Assembly (NCBI GenBank): GCA_027382625.1
Contig: JAJKFJ010020905.1
Span: forward strand, 1-25,621
Length of the DNA stretch: 25,621 nt
Direction: 5' to 3'
Source: Tetmemena sp. SeJ-2015
Lineage: Eukaryota; Ciliophora; Spirotrichea; Sporadotrichida; Oxytrichidae
Shown: one piece after another, positions 1 through 6,317 of the stretch
Layout: each line of letters begins with the position of its first letter
Position numbering within the stretch: the first letter of the stretch is position 1
Program-made: the position numbers and the translations under genes
Notes under the pieces: generated by a model
Database searches by the model: none
What the model was told of the DNA's origin: nothing
Seen by the model: only the letters and a program-made list of their open reading frames with translations

Positions 1-31
1 AATAGTCTAATAGTCTAATAGTCTAAAGTCT
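1..31. repeat. short tandem repeat, 8-bp unit AATAGTCT
   Basis: Three full AATAGTCT units followed by a shortened AAGTCT unit at the very start of the window. The array may extend beyond the window edge. No function is suggested. Confidence 0.8.
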
Positions 32-199
32 AAATAACACATTTGAAGTTTGATTTAATTAATTAAGGCGTACTTTAATTTAATTAATTCGGGTTTTCAA
101 ATAAATTCCACCAAGAATAGAGAAAGATTCAAACTGCCACGCATCAGAGCCGCCAGAGATCAACACTGAAAACCATTCATTTTATGTTCTACCAACCCT

Positions 200-226
200 C
201 GATTCTCCATTCGTATTCATCCTATA
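200..226. mobile_element. terminal inverted repeat of a truncated TAGG-type element
   Basis: The bases ending at 224 (TTCGTATTCATCCTA) closely match the right end of the ubiquitin-carrying element at 17424-18046 (TTCATATTCAACCTA) and the complement of the left end of the copy at 13046. They are followed by TA, the target duplication used by the 17.4-kb copy. The other end would lie at or before the window start. The visible interior (about 100-200) does not resemble the ubiquitin cargo, so this may be a relative with different contents. Confidence 0.5.
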
Positions 227-1300
227 ATTGCAATTTAATTTTCTTATTTTGAATATTTTTTAATTGCCTAAATGATAAATTCTATAACTAATTGCACATT
301 TTCAGATGCTTCCTAGCCTGAACTAGAGTTTAAACGGTAAAAATAATTTCTTTAAATAAATTTAAATTAATGAATATTTAAATATTAGCTGTGAATTTAT
401 AAGCTTTTAAATTCATCTGATAACTAAAACCTATATACAGCTGAAAGAACTACAAAAAATATTTTTTTTAGATTCAATTGATAAAAAATTTTTTTAATTT
501 AATTTAACCTAAGATTTTTTGCTATAATTGTTACAGGTAGCTTGAGCAATAAGAGCAAAGGTGGAATTAACAATTACTATTATTATAGTTTCAAATTCTT
601 CTCTTCATTCTAGAAGTGCTGAGTGAAAGAATAACTATTAATAATTAGAAATATAAATTCATTATATTTTCCCTTCTGAGTAATTTTAAATTATATTTTA
701 AGTTAGAATTGAATTAAGTAAATAAGAGGCCACCAACAATACCAATAATTATTATTATATATAATTTAATTTGATGGCTAAAAATAATGTTATTCATAGT
801 GTTAATTAAAAAATATTAAAGATAAATATATACTCTTACCATTAACTTTATTCCATATCTAAATAAATCACTAAATAAAAGCATGTAATTATTTTCATTT
901 TATTATATGAATCTCTAAATAATATTTTATATAGATAGATTGTTTATTTAATTAAATAAAAAGTTTTTATTCCTAAAAGCTAAGCAAGCTAAGAAGAAAA
1001 GTATTTTCTTATTTAATTTACTTCCAAAATATTTTGATCGATAATTAGTTTAAATTTAAAAGATTAGTAGGCTATAGAAAAATTCAAACCACTTTTCTTT
1101 AAAATCCTTTCTTACTAAAGATCATTAATTTACAAGATAAAAGAAAATAAAACTACTTTAAAATTGCAATTTAATATTAAAAATCTCTGTTAAATGTAGA
1201 AGTTTAAATTATTTTAATTTCAAGAATCCATTTAATTAGTTCAATAAAGAGATGATTTCAATTCATTATATTTTATTTACTTAAAATATATAATATTATA
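227..1300. other. AT-rich germline-limited DNA, no gene seen
   Basis: Very AT-rich sequence with many short homopolymer runs. No coding-like stretch, tRNA or clear repeat was recognised. Confidence 0.6.
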
Positions 1301-1619
1301 CGTTCAGCCCCGATTTTTCAAAAACTTTTGAGTCTCCTTCTGTAAAGCCTGGACGAAGGAGGACGAAGCTCTTGTCATCTGTGTTATAACTTGGTACTGT
1401 AAGCGCTCCTTGTTTGCCGAGTATTGCTACAAAAATAAAAAAGAAATAGGTAATTTTACTTTATTACATCCCACAATTATAGGGAAGGTGCTAATATGGA
1501 AGAAGATAGAAGGATGGATTTGAAGCCACTTCTCTAAAGTTCAGTAAAAAGACTAAAACAGTGGCTAATTACTGGAAAAGCTTGCTTCCTAGCCAGTAGT
1601 CAAATATCGGGGCTGAACG
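1301..1619 (+). mobile_element. MITE-like element, family alpha, copy 1
   Basis: The segment begins CGTTCAGCCCCGAT and ends with its exact reverse complement ATCGGGGCTGAACG. The inside is more GC-rich than the flanks and has no convincing ORF. A diverged copy in the opposite orientation is at 3533-3773: both share AAAAACTTTTGAGTCTCCTT-like sequence inside one end and a CTCTAAA..CAGTAAAAA..CTAAAA block near the other. The length (319 bp), matched ends and lack of coding capacity fit a non-autonomous DNA transposon. A target-site duplication is not obvious. Confidence 0.8.
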
Positions 1620-2170
1620 GATCATTTTGGAAAGAATAATATTCAAGATTAAGATTTCATAAATATTATAAATATATAATACTTACCGCTTTTTATATAA
1701 ATGGTAATAAGCACTGAAAATAATTATTCTCATTATATGATAATTAAATTTAAATATAAACCATTTATTCATAAATTTGTGTCCATTTTTTAACAATATA
1801 AATCATAATTATTTTTAAATTAATTAAGAACATATAGTTGATAAGTATTTCTAGATTTTTAGAAGAAAAAGTTTGAATAATTTAAATACATAAATGATGA
1901 TCTTATATTTTTGCATATTTAGATAAAAGATTATACTGATTTTTTAATTTCCAACTCTATTTATTTCCTAAAATATTGATATATCAATGGTACTTAAGGA
2001 ATTTTTTATTTATTTTAATTAATTTAAATTTAAATTGAATTTGATTTTAAAATTAAACTAGAGAACAATTTAAAATTAAATATTTTTATTTTTACAAAAG
2101 AAAACTCATAGTGAATAATAGTTAAGGAATTAATTATCCCCTAACGGGCATATAATACTTAATCGATTTA
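1620..2170. other. AT-rich germline-limited DNA, no gene seen
   Basis: No coding-like or repeated structure recognised apart from A/T runs. Confidence 0.6.
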
Positions 2171-2177
2171 AAGTAAT

Positions 2178-2232
2178 TCACAGGCGTAACTCCTTGATCA
2201 GTTGTGCCACGTCACCGTGAAAGCCCATCGTC
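2178..2232 (-). CDS. possible isolated micro-MDS encoding a 3' gene end
   Basis: A GC-richer island of about 55 bp inside very AT-rich DNA reads on the minus strand as TMGFHGDVAQLIKELRL followed by TGA, the only stop expected in this code. Base composition and codon choice resemble the real MDSs of this window. It could be the last MDS of a fragmented or scrambled gene whose other parts lie elsewhere. It is too short to assign a product and chance cannot be excluded. Confidence 0.3.
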
Positions 2233-2239
2233 AAAAAGA

Positions 2240-2640
2240 AAACTCATAAAATAAAATAATTATTTTCTCTCAAACATAAACTTTCTCTAGAAGTATCACT
2301 GAGAAGATCATCCATAATTTTATATTAATTAAAAATAGATATTTTTATGTGAAAAAAACTGAATTATTTTCATAAATAAAAACAGTTTCTTAAAGAGATA
2401 ACCTTAACCTAATTCATTTTATTAAAATAAGGTGATTCATGAAAAATTTATTAGAAATAATCATTTATTCATAATTAAAATTTAAGAAAAATTTCTGAAT
2501 AAAATAGACCATATCTCAAACAACAAAAATATATTTTAATTTTGTAGTGTTACCAGATTTTTATGTCCTATGAAATTAGGAGAAAATTTTAATAATTAAT
2601 ATGTATGCTTATTTAACCTATTATACCAGAGAATTTAATA
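2240..2640. other. AT-rich germline-limited DNA, no gene seen
   Basis: No coding-like or repeated structure recognised. Confidence 0.6.
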
Positions 2641-2699
2641 AAAGGATAATTAAAAATTAGTTATTAAATTTAAGTGAAATAAAATCGTGATTTTTGAAG

Positions 2700-3030
2700 T
2701 ATCTCCAAATAAAATACTTATTAGACCATTTGATTCAGCTTTAAATTCTAAGAAATTTATATACTTGCAGCATTTGCGTGCTCAGTTTAGAGAGTGAGCG
2801 GCACAAGTTCTTGAGATAATGAAACATAATTTTGTTTCATGCACGCAAGTAATATCTCGTAGCTTTGAAATGCTGCTGTTGAAAAGATTAAAGAAGAAAC
2901 TCATACTATTTTTAATTAGCAATCGATCAAGCTGCAGATAAAATGATGTCTGATCCATTTTAACTGCTAAGAAGATGCTACTCTTCATTAATTATTTTGC
3001 CAATCACCTATTTTAATTTAATTATCAACT
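2700..3030 (+). pseudogene. germline repeat family, copy E (degenerate small-gene copy, plus strand)
   Basis: This is the only plus-strand copy of the family found at 12.35, 14.35, 15.6 and 16.4 kb. Near 2732 it reads FSFKFQEIYILAAFA, matching FSIKFQELFILA of the other copies, but the preceding Arg codon CGA has become the stop TGA. Further on, AAGATTAAAGAAGAAACTCA (2884-2903) and the end block reading CAATCACCTATTTTAATTTA (3001-3020) are nearly identical to copy A. A 68-codon standard-code ORF on the opposite strand (2782-2988) is antisense to the family frame and is probably a shadow. The loss of the Arg codon and a scrambled middle make this copy dead. Product unknown. Confidence 0.6.
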
Positions 3031-3532
3031 ATATTTATTTCTCTCTACTCTTTTATTTATTATTTTTTTCTGAATAGATCATCTTCCAATAAAAATCATA
3101 AACTTCTTTAATTAATTTTACTGACTAATTGATGGGGACTGATAGAAAGTCACACAAATTTAATGCTAAGTCCCCACCCGTTAAAAAGAGGCTATTTGCT
3201 TTTTAAAATTCAAATAATTCAGCAATTATTAAATGGCCATATGTAAATACTTTATTTAAAATCATAAAGGAAATAAAACTATTCTAATTTGTTTCTAAGT
3301 TTTTTTTTAGGAAAAAAGATACTTTACTTTAAATAAAAACTTAAAAAAAGCTTTGATAATTTTAAAATTTTCCTTAAAAATTTTTTTTTATTGTTGGGGG
3401 GGCCTTGGCAAAATTTTTAACTAGGATAATTTTTTTAACTTCTCTTTTTAAAAGGGTTAATAACTTTTTTTTTTTAAATTTAATTTAAAATTTAAAATTA
3501 AAAGTTTTTTTATTTTCTTAATTAAAATATTA
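3031..3532. other. AT-rich DNA with low-complexity stretches
   Basis: Mostly A/T runs. GGGGGGGGCC at 3397-3406 resembles the start of the beta elements at 10956 and 23667, but no matching partner end was found. No gene was seen. Confidence 0.5.
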
Positions 3533-3773
3533 TGTTTAGCCCAGATTTTACAAAAATGGCTATGAAGTCAGCTTTTACTGTAAGTAGCAACTGTTTTTAG
3601 TTTTTTACTGATTTTAGAGAGGTAGTTTTTTATGGTAAATAGCCCTACTTCACAAACTTTACCTGTTTGGCCGAAAAAAGCTCTTAAATATTAAGTTTTA
3701 GCACATGTGAAAAGTGGTTCGTCTAGGCCTTACAGAAGGAAACTCAAAAGATTTTTAAAAATATGGCGGAACG
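3533..3773 (-). mobile_element. MITE-like element, family alpha, copy 2 (inverted, diverged)
   Basis: Starts TGTTTAGCCCAGATTTT and ends ATATGGCGGAACG, degenerate versions of the copy-1 ends. Read on the minus strand it aligns with copy 1 (1301-1619) at both ends: the CTTTTGAGTTTCCTTCTGTA block inside the first end, and CTCTCTAAAATCAGTAAAAA plus CTTACAGTAAAAGC near the second. The copy is about 80 bp shorter than copy 1. The divergence suggests an older insertion. Confidence 0.7.
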
Positions 3774-4394
3774 AATAATTATAATAATTTTCTAATTGAA
3801 CGTTTTTCAATAAAACAAAAATAAAATTCTTATTGTTGAACTTTCAATATTTCTTAGTGGGTAATTATTTTTTAAAATACAAGCTGAGGAAGATTTAATT
3901 ATTACCATTACAACATAATTTATAGAAAAAATTACATAGTTTTTATATGGGTTCTAATTTTTAAGCTAGAGTAGTGCTTTGGATGAAAAGTACTAAATTC
4001 ATTTATTTTAGAGAGGGTTAAATAAATATCAGTGGATGGCTAATTTCTTCTAAGAAAATGGTTAAAATTGTTCAAGCTGTAAATTAAATATAACGAGACT
4101 TCATTCTAAATCTAAATGCGGGATAATTGCGGAACTTCTCGTTTTCCTCTGATAATTATCATCAAATTATCTTTGCTAAATTTATCTTTTGCGCTTTAAA
4201 ATATTAAAATATCTACCTAAAATAAATGTTATTTTTACTTTTAAAACAGGATACCCGTAATTACCATAATTTATTTAATCATAGATTTTTAAACGTGTTA
4301 TTAGTTAAGTATTGTATAGTTTAGATTTAAGTTAAATTCTAAAGTTGAGAGTAATAATTTTAGGACAAATTTTCTCTAGATACCAAATATAAGA
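3774..4394. other. AT-rich DNA, no clear gene
   Basis: A slightly GC-richer stretch at about 4095-4155 is open on the plus strand when TAA and TAG are read as Gln, but it shows no recognisable protein. Otherwise A/T-rich and featureless. Confidence 0.5.
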
Positions 4395-6115
4395 GTGTGA
4401 ATACTATAACAGATGTTCTGGCAGCAAGACTAGCAAAAATTTTTCTTCAGAAAATTTAAACTTCCATGATTTTACCGTGTATTAGATCCTTTAAGAGCTT
4501 AGTAAGAGGAAGGAGACAGGTCCTTCAAGTAGTACACCTCCATTCATTAGTGTAGAACTTCAAGTCTATCTTCCCGTTCTTGTTAGCAAGTCAAATATCA
4601 AATAAATAAAATAAGCAGTGTCCATGTCGAAGGCGTAGGTCTATCTCCCAACTGGAAGCATTGTTTCCTCGTCAACCTCTTAAACGCACACGCTTGGGTT
4701 GCCTCCCCAGGTGGTGATTCCTCCACAGATAATAATAACTTCAACTGGTGTTCCCTTGTCGTCATGAGCTCTGATTATTTTAAACTGGTCTCCGTGGGTG
4801 TGGCCGAAGATGTTCATTATCACGATGTGCTGGTAACTGTCTAAGATGGCTCTGAATCTGATGACGTAAGGGTGAGTGCACTCTTCAGGTATTATTTGGG
4901 ATATTATTATTGCAGCTGCTTGTCCAGCCAGTCCAGTTGTCCGTTGGGGTCGCTTAGCTCTGCGAATGTGTACTTGTTTAGAATGTCACAACTCAGAGTG
5001 TTAATCGAGAGCACCTTCACCAGATGAGAAGTCGACTATTTCAAAGTTTAAGAGTAGTAACCAGTCTTCAGGTATAACTAGAACTGATCAATTTATTCTT
5101 ATATAATCATTTAATTTTAGAGAATTTAATATTTTTAGTGATCCTAATCCATCCATGGTTTCCAGAGACTCATGGAATCTTAGACTGCTTTATTCCCATT
5201 CTTGAAGTCCCACTGATTGTTAGGATATGCGTCATGATTTCCGTAGGTAGCAAAGGTTTCAACAGGGCCTTAGGGTGGAAAAGCGTCTTGTATAATTTGA
5301 GTGGTGACGTTGAGAGTTGTAGTAACCTCTTCTTGTGAAGTGTGATAGGCACACACAATATATATATTCTGATCAATGATAAGCATCATGAGGGGAGTTA
5401 TCTCCAGTCCAAATGATGACATCTGGCTTAATCTGATCCCTAATGAAGTTGAGGGTTTCTTGGAAAGTGATTTTGGGTGGATCGCATGGCCCCACAGAAG
5501 AGCCATACTTGCCAGCCTTAACAGAGCCGACGCCCTTGAAAGCATCGAATCTGCAGCAGTAGTTTCCCCCACAGTCTGCAATGGCACCCTCATCTTACCA
5601 CAAATCAAGATGGGCATCTGCTATATGAGCGAATTTGAGAGTCTTTCTAGCAACAAAGGTGGGAGTAGTTCTTATGAAGTAGTGGAGATTGTCTATGAAG
5701 TCATTGCTCTCAAGCTCTTTAGGCTTGTCTGAGAGTATAGAAGCAATCGCCTCTTCATCGGTGATATCCTCGTATTGGATTCCATCCTCGCACAGCTTCA
5801 ATATCTTTCCACAGAGGTAGTTCTTATAAATTACCTTAATATATTTTGTTAGTCAGGAGTGAGAATAAGTCGTGAGAGTGAATCAGCAACAATATCGGCA
5901 TCTAGCTCTCCATCCTCTACCTTAAAAGCACTGAGTAGCACTTTCAAAGCATTAACTACTTGAGGAGATTTGATTTGAGTCTCGGTTGCTGATGCTACAG
6001 TTCTGCAAGAAGTGCATCTCATTTGAGACCACAAGTCAACAGCACCAACTGAGGAGAGAGTTGCACTTGCAAACAATAGAGCCACTGTCAGCAATTAAGA
6101 AAAGTTTTTCCTCAT
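4395..6115 (-). CDS. acid-sphingomyelinase-like phosphodiesterase, saposin domain plus metallophosphoesterase (germline precursor with IESs)
   Basis: Acid sphingomyelinases are secreted or lysosomal enzymes that split sphingomyelin into ceramide and phosphocholine at a two-metal centre. The start is ATG 6115-6113, giving MRKNFSQ, a hydrophobic signal peptide (LLTVALLFASATLSSVGA) and a saposin-type segment with CTSC and later CGKILKLC. The phosphoesterase motifs follow in order: HIADAHLDL (about 5600), WTGDNSPHDAY (about 5390), YGNHDAYPNNQWDF (about 5235) and FGHTHGDQ (about 4810). TAA and TAG are read as Gln throughout. Three IESs interrupt the gene in linear order. The reading frame also breaks near 5265, 4920, 4588 and 4540, and the expected GHxPP-type metal motif reads SQIIPEE after the 4920 break. 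The C-terminus (LKDLSPSSYQALK, then a Cys-rich tail) is recognisable but the stop is not located, so the 4395 end is approximate. It may be a decaying paralogue or contain sequencing errors. Family call strong; activity doubtful. Confidence 0.85.
5090..5143 (-). other. IES, 54 bp, pointer TGATC (GATCA on the gene strand)
   Basis: TGATC occurs at 5085-5089 and 5139-5143. Removing one copy plus the AT-rich interval joins KPWMDQD directly to QFQLYLKTGYYSQTLKQ in frame, which continues to DILNKYTFAELSDPNGQLDW as expected for the family. Unspliced, the downstream frame is lost. Confidence 0.92.
5348..5381 (-). other. IES, 34 bp, pointer TGATA (TATCA on the gene strand)
   Basis: TGATA occurs at 5343-5347 and 5377-5381. 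Its removal deletes an in-frame TGA and joins TGDNSPHDAY to HTSQEEVTTTLNVTTQ in frame. Confidence 0.95.
5817..5863 (-). other. probable IES, 47 bp, pointer GAG (CTC on the gene strand)
   Basis: The signal-peptide and saposin frame ends in AT-rich sequence before the CGKILKLCEDGIQYED frame begins. GAG repeats at 5814-5816 and 5861-5863 would join SLSRLIL to CGKILKLCEDG in frame. No GT-AG intron fits. The 3-bp pointer makes the exact boundary less certain than for the other IESs. Confidence 0.65.
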
Positions 6116-6317
6116 CTTAGGATATAGATAAATATATTAATTATGATTAGTAGGAATCGGATCCCATCTATTTTTAACTAAGCAGTCATGGTAATTTAGC
6201 AGTAGTTTGATTTAAATCTTTTTATCGTTTAGAAAATATATTTATGAAGGTAAGGATGAAGCAGAGTAATGGGAGGAATTTATAAAATTATAAATTCTAA
6301 TTCTTAATAAGCAAACT
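6116..6317. promoter_or_regulatory. shared 5' intergenic region of two head-to-head genes
   Basis: About 200 AT-rich bases separate the minus-strand ATG at 6115 from the plus-strand ATG at 6318. Both promoters, or a macronuclear chromosome break between them, must lie here. No specific motif or telomere-addition signal was recognised. Confidence 0.4.

Noticed and set aside
3131..3177. Small inverted repeat TGGGGACT..AGTCCCCA
   Set aside because: Only 8 bp of stem with a 28-bp loop and no second copy seen. Too weak to call an element or terminator.
3397..3406. G8CC run resembling a beta element end
   Set aside because: No complementary end nearby and the match stops after GGCCTT.
5138..5732. 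Plus-strand ORFs of 66 and 118 codons across the sphingomyelinase-like gene
   Set aside because: They are antisense to the recognisable minus-strand phosphoesterase and run through its IESs.
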